From: a bacterium
GTDB taxonomy: Bacteria > Patescibacteria > Paceibacteria > UBA9973 > UBA2103
Assembly (NCBI GenBank): GCA_021812925.1
Contig: JAKAMK010000007.1
Coordinates: 1-15,962, forward strand
Direction: 5' to 3'
Length of the DNA: 15,962 nt
A model generated the notes under the pieces. The model was not told where the DNA came from. It did not search any database and was given only the letters and a program-made list of their open reading frames with translations. Positions 1 to 7,560 of this stretch are shown piece after piece; the stretch's first letter is position 1, and each line of letters starts with the position of its first letter. The translations under genes and the position numbers were made by a program.

Positions 1-2
1 GA

Positions 3-197
3 TCTTTACAATGGTTCGGTTTGTTGTTCAGCGGTTTTGGCACGGCATTCATCGCGGATGCCGCCATGCAACCCAACACAAGCCTCGCTCTGCAATTGCC
101 GGCGCTGGGCTGGGCCTTGGCCATCTCGGGTGTTTGGCTCGCGTTGACCCTCATCAGCTTCGGCGAACGCGCTTCGACAACCGCGACGACAACCTAG
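3..197 (+). CDS. Membrane protein, 3' fragment (C-terminal 64 residues)
   Basis: An open frame runs in from the left edge without a start codon and stops at TAG 195-197. The 64 visible residues are strongly hydrophobic: one segment of about 20 residues with FGLLFSGFGTAF, then a second with LGWALAISGVWLALTLISF, then a short polar Thr/Ala tail (STTATTT). This looks like the last two membrane helices of an integral membrane protein whose N-terminus lies outside the window. A terminator hairpin follows 30 bp after the stop, as expected for the end of a real gene. The competing frame starting at position 11 gives an Arg/His-rich, non-protein-like translation. The family cannot be recognised from this fragment. 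Confidence 0.6.
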   Translation, partial: SLQWFGLLFSGFGTAFIADAAMQPNTSLALQLPALGWALAISGVWLALTLISFGERASTTATTT

Positions 198-227
198 CCG
201 AGCACGGCCACCAGCGCTCCTTCAATC

Positions 228-264
228 AAGCCCGCAGCGGTTCATCCGCTCGGGCTTCTTGCTT
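228..264. terminator. Intrinsic terminator, probably bidirectional
   Basis: Arms AAGCCCG (228-234) and CGGGCTT (251-257), extended by AGCGG/CCGCT around the loop TTCAT with one bulged C, are followed by the T-rich CTTGCTTT on the plus strand. It sits between the stop of the left-edge membrane protein and the convergent stop of the GH15-like gene at 264, so it can serve both. Confidence 0.65.
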
Positions 265-1340
265 TATACACTTGCGCTCTTGAGCGCGCGGTCGTTCATG
301 TCGTGGAGCGCGATGATGAAGAGGCTCTCGCTCCAGCCTAAGGGTGTGTTCTCGTTATGCTCGGACGAGTTCGAGTAGTAGAGCTCGGGCTCGCCAAGGG
401 GCGTGTCGGTCGCCTTCGCTTGCTCGAGAAACTCCTTCGCCTTCTCGGTTTGCCCTAACTTTTCATAAATGATGGCGAGCCAGGAGAGACCGAAGGTCCA
501 CTCGGCCTCTTCGGAAACGCCGTCTTCGTTCTTGTTGTAGTAACGGTCGCCCTTGTAGCGGATGACGCCGCGCTCGCGCAGGAGGTGGTACTCGACGTGT
601 TCGAGGATGGCCTTTCGCTCGTCGTCGTTCACCACCGCGTACGGCCAGATGAGCGACAGGAGCGCGAGGTCTACGAACTTGTGCTCCGACTCGCGCGGGA
701 GAATCTCGTGTAAGAAGTGTTCGCCTTTCTCGATGAGCTCGTCCGGTACCTCGATGTGAGCGACGCCCTTGATGCTCTTCAATCCCGCGAGGCACGCGCC
801 GACGGAGGACGCATGGAGTTCCTCGTTCTCCTCCCACATGCCGGAATCTCTGTCGTGCCAGTACTCCAAGGTGGAAAGGTACCAGACGAGCTTCTGCACC
901 ACGCGGCGGTCATCATCATCCTTCAAGAGAAGGCCCGGCGCACGCTTCTCGAGCACCCCTATCTCGAAGAGGATGCAACCGATGGAATCGTTTTGCTTAT
1001 TCCCCCACTCCTCCCAGAACTCGTCGAAGGTTTCCGGGTGGTAGCGCGCGTGGATGTACTCATGCGTGTGCTCCGGCTTCTTCGCTATCGCGTGGTCTAT
1101 CTTATATTCGTGCTTCTTGAATATGTCGAGAATGGCACGGTAGGTCTTCTCCACTGTGTCGTAATCGCCGAGCACCTCGAACGCGAGGCACTCGTAGAAG
1201 TTGTCGCGCAGCCACGCCTTGTCGTAGCCCGTCTCCACATTCTGCTTCGATGCCGCGAAGAGCCCTGACGGATACCGGAGCTTCTCAAGGATGGCGCGGT
1301 GCTGCTCGACGAGCGCGTCGCGCGTGACTGAGCGATTCAT
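264..1340 (-). CDS. GH15 / phosphorylase-kinase-like (alpha/alpha)6 protein
   Basis: A 358-residue soluble protein. Residues 23-60 (YPSGLFAAS, then YDKAWLRDN with W43, R45, D46) match the N-terminal signature shared by GH15 glucoamylases and eukaryotic phosphorylase b kinase alpha/beta subunits. Residues 163-185 (DRDSGMWEE, then LHASSVGACLAGL) match the region holding the general acid Glu of GH15; E170 or E171 is the candidate. A second conserved block near the C-terminus (TPLGWSESLFI) is the usual GH15 closing motif, and the glutamates just before it are candidates for the catalytic base. No signal peptide is seen, so it is cytoplasmic. By family it may hydrolyse alpha-glucosides or trehalose-like sugars, but the resemblance to the kinase regulatory subunit makes activity uncertain. 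The ATG at 1340 has TACAAT 7 nt upstream and no Shine-Dalgarno, suggesting a leaderless transcript. Confidence 0.8.
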   Translation of the reverse strand: MNRSVTRDALVEQHRAILEKLRYPSGLFAASKQNVETGYDKAWLRDNFYECLAFEVLGDYDTVEKTYRAILDIFKKHEYKIDHAIAKKPEHTHEYIHARYHPETFDEFWEEWGNKQNDSIGCILFEIGVLEKRAPGLLLKDDDDRRVVQKLVWYLSTLEYWHDRDSGMWEENEELHASSVGACLAGLKSIKGVAHIEVPDELIEKGEHFLHEILPRESEHKFVDLALLSLIWPYAVVNDDERKAILEHVEYHLLRERGVIRYKGDRYYNKNEDGVSEEAEWTFGLSWLAIIYEKLGQTEKAKEFLEQAKATDTPLGEPELYYSNSSEHNENTPLGWSESLFIIALHDMNDRALKSASV

Positions 1341-1347
1341 GTTGAAA

Positions 1348-1353
1348 ATTGTA
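1348..1353 (-). promoter_or_regulatory. -10 box of the GH15-like gene (leaderless)
   Basis: TACAAT on the minus strand ends 7 nt before the ATG at 1340. The expected transcription start falls at the start codon, and there is no ribosome-binding site. Confidence 0.5.
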
Positions 1354-1363
1354 GCACCCGGGG

Positions 1364-1384
1364 GCGCGGCGCTGCGCGCCGCGC
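1364..1384. repeat. 9-bp perfect GC inverted repeat
   Basis: GCGCGGCGC, spacer TGC, GCGCCGCGC. It lies between the divergent promoters of the GH15-like and cytochrome b-like genes. No T tract follows on either side, so it is not a classical terminator; an operator or cruciform is possible. Confidence 0.55.
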
Positions 1385-1411
1385 TAGAAGTGCGTATCTT
1401 CCTTGCATTTT

Positions 1412-1426
1412 GTACCTCCGAGGTAC
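1412..1426. promoter_or_regulatory. Short inverted repeat over the cytochrome b ribosome-binding site
   Basis: GTACCTC, central C, GAGGTAC. The right arm contains the GAGG proposed as the Shine-Dalgarno for ATG 1433. As RNA it could form GTACC/GGTAC with a TCCGA loop, partly hiding the site. The effect on translation is only inferred. Confidence 0.35.
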
Positions 1427-1432
1427 TACGGT

Positions 1433-2767
1433 ATGAGCATGGAACCAGACACTACGGACGGACCGGACTACGGCCCGCGCACGAACGCATTCAAGACTTT
1501 GGTCGACAAAGTCTACCTGCACCGCCTGCCTTCCTACGGCAACACCATCTTCTACGGTCTCGGGTTCCTCGCGCTCACCTCGCTCGCGCTCCTCGCGCTC
1601 TCCGGCATGACGCTCGCATTCATGGGCCAACATTGGTGGCTCTACGCGCCCTGGGGCATCTACGTGCGCAGCGTGCATCTCTGGAGCGTGCAGGCGTTCA
1701 TCGCCATCCTCATCCTGCATATCTTGGTCGGTTTCCTTACGAGCGGATTCCGACGGCCGCGGCGCATGATATGGGTCTTCGGCGCACTCATCTTCTCGCT
1801 CGCCATCTTCCAGACGGAGTTCGGTTACGGACTGCGCGGCGATTTCTCGTCGCAATTCCGCGCGGTCTCGGGCGCCGACTTCTGGAACGGCGCTCGACTG
1901 GGTGACTTGATAAACCCGCTCTCGCACTTGCAGGAATTCGCGCTCCATGTCGCCATCATCCCGCTCACCATCCTCCTGCTCTTCATCCTCCACTACCTGC
2001 TCATCCACACCTACGGCATCTCGAAACCGCGCAGGAAAGACATGCCCTACACCATGGTGAAAGCGAACCACCGCGTCATGTGGACCCGCGGCGCGTTCCT
2101 CGCCGTCGCCATACTCGTCCTCGCGTTCTTCTTCCACTCGCCCTACGTGCCGGCGACGACCATCGCGGGCGTCGCGCAGACAAACCCCTCGCTCGTCTCC
2201 TCAACGCTCATGAACGAGTACGACCGCACCTCCGACACCGCCACCTACCTCGATTCCATCGACCCGTACACGTTCGACACGCGTCAGGTATTCGTCACCG
2301 CGCCATACGAAGCGCTCACCGGTGCGAGCACCGCGACAACATCCGACGCGATGATTGCGTCACTCATGCCCGCCGCCGAGAACGGCACCTATGAGGCCTA
2401 CCTCGACCGCGAGGACCCGGCGCCGTATACGTACTCGCTCCGATTCTTGAACGACATGGGCGTGCTCGAACAGCGCGCCGGCAGCCTCGGCTTCGCGACC
2501 GACCAGTGGGGCATGGCGAAAGACGAGAACGGACACTGGTTCTTCGCCCTTCCGCCAGGCTCGTGGTGGATGACGCCCTTGGGCATGTTGAACAGCTCGT
2601 TCGACCTCCTCGATAACGACAACGGCGACGAGATCGCCGCCTACTCGTTCGCAGTCATCCTGTTCTTCTTCGTCGTGTTCCCGTACATCCCGCTCATAAA
2701 CCGCCTGCCGGAACTCTTCCCGTTTGACCGCTGGATACAGAAGGACCGCACGAAGTCGGAGGAGTAA
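1433..2767 (+). CDS. Cytochrome b6-like di-haem membrane protein with a large C-terminal insert
   Basis: A 444-residue protein. Helices A-D occupy about 37-62, 80-102, 112-130 and 168-192. The four haem-b ligands are H82/H96 on helix B (14 apart) and H172/H187 on helix D (15 apart). The 15-residue spacing is the cytochrome b6 / menaquinol-type pattern, not the 14 of mitochondrial cytochrome b. A fifth helix lies at about 219-236. About 165 polar residues (237-401) follow, then one last helix near 404-421. By family it would pass electrons between quinol and a Rieske or other partner, but no Rieske or cytochrome c gene is nearby. The quinol oxidase operon begins 0.6 kb downstream on the opposite strand. 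Start chosen at ATG 1433 (GAGG 10 nt upstream, 1419-1422); ATG 1439 is an alternative, and the in-frame ATG at 1403 has no upstream signal. Confidence 0.85.
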   Translation: MSMEPDTTDGPDYGPRTNAFKTLVDKVYLHRLPSYGNTIFYGLGFLALTSLALLALSGMTLAFMGQHWWLYAPWGIYVRSVHLWSVQAFIAILILHILVGFLTSGFRRPRRMIWVFGALIFSLAIFQTEFGYGLRGDFSSQFRAVSGADFWNGARLGDLINPLSHLQEFALHVAIIPLTILLLFILHYLLIHTYGISKPRRKDMPYTMVKANHRVMWTRGAFLAVAILVLAFFFHSPYVPATTIAGVAQTNPSLVSSTLMNEYDRTSDTATYLDSIDPYTFDTRQVFVTAPYEALTGASTATTSDAMIASLMPAAENGTYEAYLDREDPAPYTYSLRFLNDMGVLEQRAGSLGFATDQWGMAKDENGHWFFALPPGSWWMTPLGMLNSSFDLLDNDNGDEIAAYSFAVILFFFVVFPYIPLINRLPELFPFDRWIQKDRTKSEE

Positions 2768-2772
2768 CGCGG

Positions 2773-2778
2773 TACTAT
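2773..2778 (+). promoter_or_regulatory. -10 box TACTAT before the 189-residue membrane protein
   Basis: TACTAT lies in the 17-bp gap after the cytochrome b stop, 6 nt before the ATG at 2785. The GGAGG at the end of the cytochrome b gene is too far away (about 20 nt) to be a ribosome-binding site, so a leaderless transcript is likely. Confidence 0.45.
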
Positions 2779-2784
2779 AGAGCC

Positions 2785-3354
2785 ATGAAAATCGTCAACG
2801 AAACGCCCGAGGACATGACTCTCATGCATCCGAGTGTCGCGCAAGCGGCCATCGGCGGCGTGTTCCTCATACTCGGTGCGGCGCTGTTCATCTCTTCGGC
2901 CACCCCCGTGAAGGACGCGCTCCTCATCTCGCAAGCCGCATTCGTCTGCTTCGCGTTCGGCCTCTTGGCACTCTTCACGAACGCGAACGAGACCGTAGAC
3001 CTCAACAAGACGACCGGCGAGATACGCTACCGGGTCAAGCATTTCATGGGTGCCGAGACCGCCACCTACCCCATCAATACCGTCACGCGTGTCGAGCTCA
3101 AGGAGCCGTTCTTTGAGAGCGAGCTCGCTCCCGGCCTCCCGCGCGCGAAGCGCTCGTACGCGAAGCCGCTCATCTCGGAAGCGTTCCTAGTACTACATGA
3201 CGGCACGCGCGTCCTCATAGACTACGAGCATCGCCACCTTGGACGCGAGACCGCAGCGCAACTGCAAGCGGAATCCGACACGAGCATCGCCGGCCGCGTC
3301 GCACGATTCCTAAACGTACCGATAGAAGACCGGAACGCGTACTCTAAAGCGTGA
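2785..3354 (+). CDS. Small membrane protein, two helices plus a PH-like beta domain
   Basis: A 189-residue protein of no recognised family. Two hydrophobic segments (about 20-38 and 45-63) form a hairpin near the N-terminus. A beta-rich soluble part follows, with VDLNKTTGEIRYR, a central basic stretch and LVLHDGTRVLIDYEH, a pattern like bacterial PH-type membrane domains; this fold is a guess from sequence pattern only. It starts 17 bp after the cytochrome b stop on the same strand and could be co-transcribed or use its own -10 box. Its stop overlaps the convergent cyoE stop by 11 bp (3344-3354), leaving no room for a terminator. A role linked to the cytochrome is possible from position alone. 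Confidence 0.7.
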   Translation: MKIVNETPEDMTLMHPSVAQAAIGGVFLILGAALFISSATPVKDALLISQAAFVCFAFGLLALFTNANETVDLNKTTGEIRYRVKHFMGAETATYPINTVTRVELKEPFFESELAPGLPRAKRSYAKPLISEAFLVLHDGTRVLIDYEHRHLGRETAAQLQAESDTSIAGRVARFLNVPIEDRNAYSKA

Positions 3355-4201
3355 ACGGACTCACGATAAGCGCGAGCGAGAATCCGAGCATGGCGAGGAG
3401 TGACGCGAGGAAGACGCGCCTGCCCCACGCCTCCCCCTGCGGGTCTTCGCGCGTAGCGGCATAGAGCCAGCCGAACCCGGCGAGGACCACGATTCCTGCG
3501 TAGGTGCGGCTCGCGTACCCGGCGAGCGAAAGCGTGAATGCGGAAAGCGTGAACGCGGCGATGTAGAAGCGCATGTGGAGGAGCGCCTCACGCGCATCCC
3601 GCAAGAGCGGCAGCGCCGGGATGCGCGCCGCCTGGTAATCCTTCGCCCGGCGGATAGCGATGGCGAAGAAGTGCGGCATCTGCCAGAGCGCGAGCGTGAG
3701 AAAGAGGATGAACGCCGCGAGATCGAGCCGGTCCGTGACCGCCACGTACCCCACCACCGGCGGCACCGCGCCCGCGAGCGCTCCCACGTGCGTGCCGAAT
3801 ATCGTCCGCCGCTTGGCAAGGAGCGTATACGCACCGACATAGACCGCGAGACCGAAGAGCGCGACACCGGCCGCGAGCAGGTTCGTATACGCAGCGAGGA
3901 TGAATAGACCGAGCGCGGCGAGCACGCAGCCGTACACCGCCGCCGCGCGCGCCGAGAGCGCGCCGCGCACGAGCGCGCGATGCTTCGTCCGCTCCATGAG
4001 CGCGTCGATATCGCGGTCGAGATAGTTATTCCAGACGCATCCCCCCGCGATGACGAGCGAGAGCCCGACGAGCATGGCGAGGAATAGTGCGCCCGTCGCG
4101 TGTCCGCCACTCGCGAACACGAACGCGCCGATAGCGGGCAGCGCGTTCCCGTAGACGATGCCGGGCTTTATGAGTTCGTAATATGTTTTGAATACGTTCA
4201 T
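3344..4201 (-). CDS. cyoE: Protohaem IX farnesyltransferase (haem O synthase)
   Basis: A 285-residue UbiA-family membrane prenyltransferase that converts haem B to haem O for the bo3 oxidase. The first Asp-rich motif is clear: NNYLDRDIDALMERTKHRAL (from N58; D62 and D66 bind Mg-diphosphate). The second family motif, LWQMPHFFAIAI followed by KDYQAARIPALPL, is typical of CyoE/CtaB. About nine hydrophobic segments fit the family, and the length is close to E. coli CyoE (296). Start chosen at ATG 4201 because MNVFKTYYELIKPG aligns with the usual N-terminus; upstream in-frame starts would place 41 extra residues inside a palindromic element. No Shine-Dalgarno is seen. It is the last gene of the cyo operon, 248 bp after cyoD. 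Confidence 0.95.
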   Translation of the reverse strand: MNVFKTYYELIKPGIVYGNALPAIGAFVFASGGHATGALFLAMLVGLSLVIAGGCVWNNYLDRDIDALMERTKHRALVRGALSARAAAVYGCVLAALGLFILAAYTNLLAAGVALFGLAVYVGAYTLLAKRRTIFGTHVGALAGAVPPVVGYVAVTDRLDLAAFILFLTLALWQMPHFFAIAIRRAKDYQAARIPALPLLRDAREALLHMRFYIAAFTLSAFTLSLAGYASRTYAGIVVLAGFGWLYAATREDPQGEAWGRRVFLASLLAMLGFSLALIVSPFTL

Positions 4202-4205
4202 ATAC

Positions 4206-4417
4206 ACAGCACGACAGCGTGATTTTGGAGGCTCTCGGAGGCGAAGCAGCATGGTAATTTCTGCGCCGCAGGGCAGCTGCGCAGAAATTTGCGAGCCGAG
4301 AGGGAGTGCGCCTGCTCGCACCACAAGAGTACTTCCATTTTGCTAAGGCCTTCTGCCAAGCAAAATTGGTCGCTGGGGCAGGCGACACGTACTCCACAAA
4401 TTACGCTGTCGTGCTGT
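4206..4417. repeat. Long inverted-repeat element with nested hairpins (element 1), between cyoD and cyoE
   Basis: Perfect 15-bp arms ACAGCACGACAGCGT (4206-4220) and its complement (4403-4417) extend imperfectly to about 25 bp through TTGGAG/CTCCACAA. Inside are four further perfect stems: CTCTCGG/CCGAGAG (4232-4238/4296-4302) enclosing AATTTCTGCGC/GCGCAGAAATT (4256-4266/4279-4289); GTGCG/CGCAC (4306-4310/4317-4321); ATTTTGCT/AGCAAAAT (4337-4344/4359-4366); and GTCGC/GCGAC (4369-4373/4382-4386). The left arm ends 4 bp before the cyoE start codon. No coding potential is credible. It could be a MITE-like insertion or an intercistronic structured RNA that tunes cyoE. Confidence 0.75.
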
Positions 4418-4449
4418 CGAAAAGAAGTGTGCCGCATACGCGCGTTCTC

Positions 4450-4797
4450 TCACATGCTGTCTTGCGACTGCATATACTGCACCATCGTGCCGGTGCTCGG
4501 CATCATGTGCGCATTCAGTGAGCGCATTATCCATAAGGAACCGACCACCACGATGCAGACGATGACGAACGCGAAGGCGAAGGCCGTCGCGTCCCAGCGC
4601 TTCCCGGTGCGCCCGAGGTGGAGGAAGAGCACCACCTGGAGCCCGAACTGGAACAAGGCGAGCGCGACCACGGCGCCGAGAATGAACGCGGGCGTCGCCG
4701 CATGCGCTACGACGAGGTAGTACGCGAGGAACGTGCACAGCAAAGAGCCGACGAAGCCTGCGATATACGTGCCGAGCGTGCCGTGGTAGTTGCTCAT
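4450..4797 (-). CDS. cyoD: Cytochrome bo3 quinol oxidase subunit IV
   Basis: A 115-residue protein with three membrane helices (about 10-30, 37-60, 70-92), the size and topology of CyoD. Family-typical stretches are LFQFGLQVVLFLHLG at the end of helix 2 and VVGSLWIMRSLNAHMMP after helix 3. CyoD is a small subunit thought to help assembly of the Cu(B) and haem centres; it carries no redox ligand. It lies after cyoC in canonical order, separated by 151 bp of palindromic sequence. No clear Shine-Dalgarno precedes ATG 4797. Confidence 0.93.
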   Translation of the reverse strand: MSNYHGTLGTYIAGFVGSLLCTFLAYYLVVAHAATPAFILGAVVALALFQFGLQVVLFLHLGRTGKRWDATAFAFAFVIVCIVVVGSLWIMRSLNAHMMPSTGTMVQYMQSQDSM

Positions 4798-4948
4798 GGT
4801 AGCGGTAGTGAAGTTACGATACCTCGTCGCAGTGGAAAAGCGGCGGAGGCAAGGCGCGGGATGCGAGCGAGCGCAGACGTACTAATCGTACGGCGGAGAG
4901 AGCGAGCGGGACCCGCAACGAAGCCTATGCTGATTTTACGCGCGACCA
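4798..4948. repeat. REP-like palindromic spacer between cyoC and cyoD (element 5)
   Basis: The 151-bp gap holds an inner hairpin CGTAC-TAATC-GTACG (near 4878-4892) inside GCGGG/CCCGC arms, flanked by GCGAGCGAGCGCAGAC on one side and GCGGAGAGAGCGAGCGGG on the other; GCGGGACCCGC is itself palindromic. The block GCGCAGAC before an inner hairpin and GGCGAGC-like sequence after it recur in the element at 13034-13207, hinting at a dispersed repeat family. No ORF or promoter is evident. Confidence 0.5.
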
Positions 4949-5587
4949 TCATATAAAAGGAAACAAGTAAACGATGGTGAAGATAAAGATCCAGATCACG
5001 TCGAGGAAGTGCCAGAACAGAGAGAGCATCGTGAGCCGTCGCACGTTCGTCCCTGAAAGCCCTCGGTGATGGATAGAGGCGAGCATGAAGAGCATCCAGA
5101 GGGCGCCGACCGCAACGTGGAAGCCGTGCGTGCCCACGAGCGTGAAGTACGAAGAGAGGAAGGCGCTCCCTCGCGGGCCGTGCCCTGCCGCCACAAAGAG
5201 CGCGAATTCGTGGAGCTCAAGCGAAAGGAACGAGAGGCCCAAGAGGAGCGTAAGCGAGAACCAGCCCATCACCTGCCGCACGCGACCCTGGTGCGCGGCG
5301 AGCACGCCGAGCCCCGCAGTGAAACTCGAGGTAAGGAGCAGCACGGTCTCGAGGAGCACATACGGCAGAGAAAAGAGCTCGCGCGCACCAGGGCCGCCGA
5401 ACGTGTGGCCGTGAAGAACCGCATAGGTCGCGAAGAGGCAAGCGAAGATGATGGCGTCGGAGAGCAGGTAGAGCCAGAACCCGAAGAGCGGCACGCTCGC
5501 GCGGGTCGGCGCGCGCACCGCCACGACAGGCTCCGGGATGCTCGGTTCCGGAGGCGCGAGTTTCAAGCGAGAGAGGACGTCTTTCAT
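4949..5587 (-). CDS. cyoC: Cytochrome bo3 quinol oxidase subunit III
   Basis: A 212-residue protein with five membrane helices, matching CyoC (E. coli 204). Recognisable blocks are [21 protein letters not shown] in helix 1, the conserved Glu of [23 protein letters not shown], and the closing [18 protein letters not shown]. An N-terminal extension of about 30 residues is Pro-rich ([14 protein letters not shown]). The subunit binds no metal and stabilises CyoB and proton uptake. Its ATG overlaps the cyoB TGA (ATGA, 5584-5587), implying translational coupling. Confidence 0.95.
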   Translation of the reverse strand: MKDVLSRLKLAPPEPSIPEPVVAVRAPTRASVPLFGFWLYLLSDAIIFACLFATYAVLHGHTFGGPGARELFSLPYVLLETVLLLTSSFTAGLGVLAAHQGRVRQVMGWFSLTLLLGLSFLSLELHEFALFVAAGHGPRGSAFLSSYFTLVGTHGFHVAVGALWMLFMLASIHHRGLSGTNVRRLTMLSLFWHFLDVIWIFIFTIVYLFPFI

Positions 5588-7560
5588 ACTGCAGGTACGG
5601 TACGCGCGAGGTCGAGCCGCTCGACCTTGGCGGCTGGGATGACGTACTCGGTATCCTCATCGAGCATGCGGAAGAAGAACGCGGCGAAGAGCGCGAGGAG
5701 CGCGACGACCACGAGCCACCAGATGTGCCACACGAAGGCGAATCCGAACGCGAGCGCTGCGGCGCCCATGGCGGGACCCACGCCGGTATTCTTCGGCAGC
5801 TCGATATCTTCATAGGCACCCACCGAGAGCGCGCTTCCCTTCTGCTTCGCCTCGTAGTAAGGGTCGCGCGTCTCGACGCGTGGGATGCGCGCGAAATTGT
5901 AGAACGGCGCGGGGCTCGGCACCGACCACTCGAGCGTGCGGCCGTCCCACGGGTCGCCGGAGAAGTCGCGCGCTTGCGCACGATGCCGGATACTCGAGAA
6001 CAGCTGCACGAACTGCGCGAGGAGCCCGAGCGCGATGACGAGTGCGCCGATGCCGGCGACCACGAAGAGCGGGTGCCAGCCGAGACCTGCCGGGTAGTGA
6101 TACATGCGCCGTGTCGCGCCCATGAAGCCGAGCACGTAGAGCGGGATGAACGCGAGCATGAAGCCGACCGTCCAGCCCAAAAACGCGCGGCCGCCCCACG
6201 CCTCAGAGAGCTTGAAACCGAATATCTTCGGGAACCAGTACGTGAGCGCTGCGAAGTCGCCGAACAGAACGCCCGAGACTATCATCGTGTGGAAATGCGC
6301 GACGAGAAAGAGACTCTCATGGAGCTCGAAATCCGCGGGCGGCACCGCCATGAGGACGCCGGCCATCCCGCCCACGGTGAAGAGCGCGACGAAGCCGAGG
6401 AACCATCGCATCGGAGTCATGAAGCGCACGCGCCCGCGATACATCGTGAAAATCCAATTGAACACTTTCACGCCGGTCGGGATGGCGATGACCATCGTCA
6501 TGATGCCGAAGAAGGCGTTCACATCCGCGCCGGAACCCATCGTGAAGAAGTGATGGAGCCACACCACCCACGACAGGAGCGTGATGCACATGATGGCGAG
6601 CACCATCGAGACGTAGCCGAAAAGTCGTTTGCCCGAGAAAGTCGCGACCACCTCGCTAAAGACGCCGAAGGCCGGAAGCACGAGGATGTACACCTCCGGG
6701 TGCCCCCACGCCCAGAAGAGGTTCACATACATCATCATGTTGCCGCCCCCGCCTGCCGTAAAGAAATGCATGCCGAGGTAGCGGTCCAAGGAAAGCATGC
6801 CGAGTGTCGCGGTCAGGACCGGGAACGCGGTCACGACGAGCATCATGCTCCCTAAGACCGCCCAGGCATACATCGGCATTTTCATGAGGGTCATGCCGGG
6901 CGCGCGCTTCTTCAGGATGGTTACGATGAAGTTGATGCCTGCGAGAAGCGACCCGATGCCGGAAATCTGGAGCGCCCAGATGTAGTAGTCCACGCCGACG
7001 CCCGGCGAATACGCGAGCTCGGAGAGAGGCGGGTACGCGGTCCAGCCGGTCGTCGCGAAGTCTCCGATGACCAAGGACGCCATCACGAGCGCCGCGCCGG
7101 CGACGAAGAGGTAGAACGAGACGGAATTCAGGAACGGGAACGCGACGTCGCGCGTGCCGAGCATGAGTGGCAGCACGAGATTCATGATGCCGAACATGAG
7201 CGGCATGGCGACGAAGAAGATCATTATGACACCGTGGCCCGTGAAGACCTGCGCGAAGTGGTCCGGCGGCAGGTAGCCGGTCGAGTTCCCCACCGAAAGC
7301 GCCTGCTGCGCGCGCATCATCAAGGCGTCGATACCGCCGCGCACGAGCATGACGAGCGCGACCACGAGATACATGACGCCTATCTTCTTCGCGTCGAGCG
7401 AAGTAAGGTATTCCGTCCAGAGCCACTTCCACTTCTTGAGGTACGTGAGGAGGCCGATGACCGCGAGGCCGCCGGTAAGTACGAGCATCTGCGCCCCGAA
7501 GACGATGGGGCCCTGCTCTACTGCTGCGAGCGTGAGTCTGCCGAAAAGGAAGTGCATCAT
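5584..7560 (-). CDS. cyoB: Cytochrome bo3 quinol oxidase subunit I (haem-copper catalytic subunit)
   Basis: A 658-residue haem-copper oxidase subunit I (E. coli CyoB 663) that oxidises quinol, reduces O2 and pumps protons. Every key residue is present at a constant +3 offset from E. coli numbering. Low-spin haem b: H109, H424. Haem o3: H422. Cu(B): H287, H336, H337, with Tyr291 placed for the His-Tyr cross-link (GHPEVY). D-channel: D138, E289. K-channel: K365 (IPTGVK). Quinol site: R74, D78, H101, Q104. The Glu in GHPEVY marks an A-type (cox/bo3) enzyme. The His before H101 is Asp here (PPDHF). It overlaps both cyoA and cyoC by ATGA. ATG 7560 was chosen; a second Met follows at once. Confidence 0.98.
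   Translation of the reverse strand: MMHFLFGRLTLAAVEQGPIVFGAQMLVLTGGLAVIGLLTYLKKWKWLWTEYLTSLDAKKIGVMYLVVALVMLVRGGIDALMMRAQQALSVGNSTGYLPPDHFAQVFTGHGVIMIFFVAMPLMFGIMNLVLPLMLGTRDVAFPFLNSVSFYLFVAGAALVMASLVIGDFATTGWTAYPPLSELAYSPGVGVDYYIWALQISGIGSLLAGINFIVTILKKRAPGMTLMKMPMYAWAVLGSMMLVVTAFPVLTATLGMLSLDRYLGMHFFTAGGGGNMMMYVNLFWAWGHPEVYILVLPAFGVFSEVVATFSGKRLFGYVSMVLAIMCITLLSWVVWLHHFFTMGSGADVNAFFGIMTMVIAIPTGVKVFNWIFTMYRGRVRFMTPMRWFLGFVALFTVGGMAGVLMAVPPADFELHESLFLVAHFHTMIVSGVLFGDFAALTYWFPKIFGFKLSEAWGGRAFLGWTVGFMLAFIPLYVLGFMGATRRMYHYPAGLGWHPLFVVAGIGALVIALGLLAQFVQLFSSIRHRAQARDFSGDPWDGRTLEWSVPSPAPFYNFARIPRVETRDPYYEAKQKGSALSVGAYEDIELPKNTGVGPAMGAAALAFGFAFVWHIWWLVVVALLALFAAFFFRMLDEDTEYVIPAAKVERLDLARTVPAV

Noticed and set aside
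11..283. A 90-residue plus-strand frame starting at ATG 11
   Set aside because: The translation is Arg/His-rich with no domain, whereas the +1 shifted frame ending at 197 gives two clean membrane helices; it also runs through the terminator.
1337..2137. Long minus-strand frame (266 codons) opposite the cytochrome b-like gene
   Set aside because: Charged, low-complexity antisense translation typical of GC-rich shadows; the plus strand carries all haem-ligand motifs.
5725..6855. Long plus-strand frame (376 codons) opposite cyoB
   Set aside because: Composed largely of Glu/Arg/His runs; it mirrors conserved cyoB codons and has no start signal.
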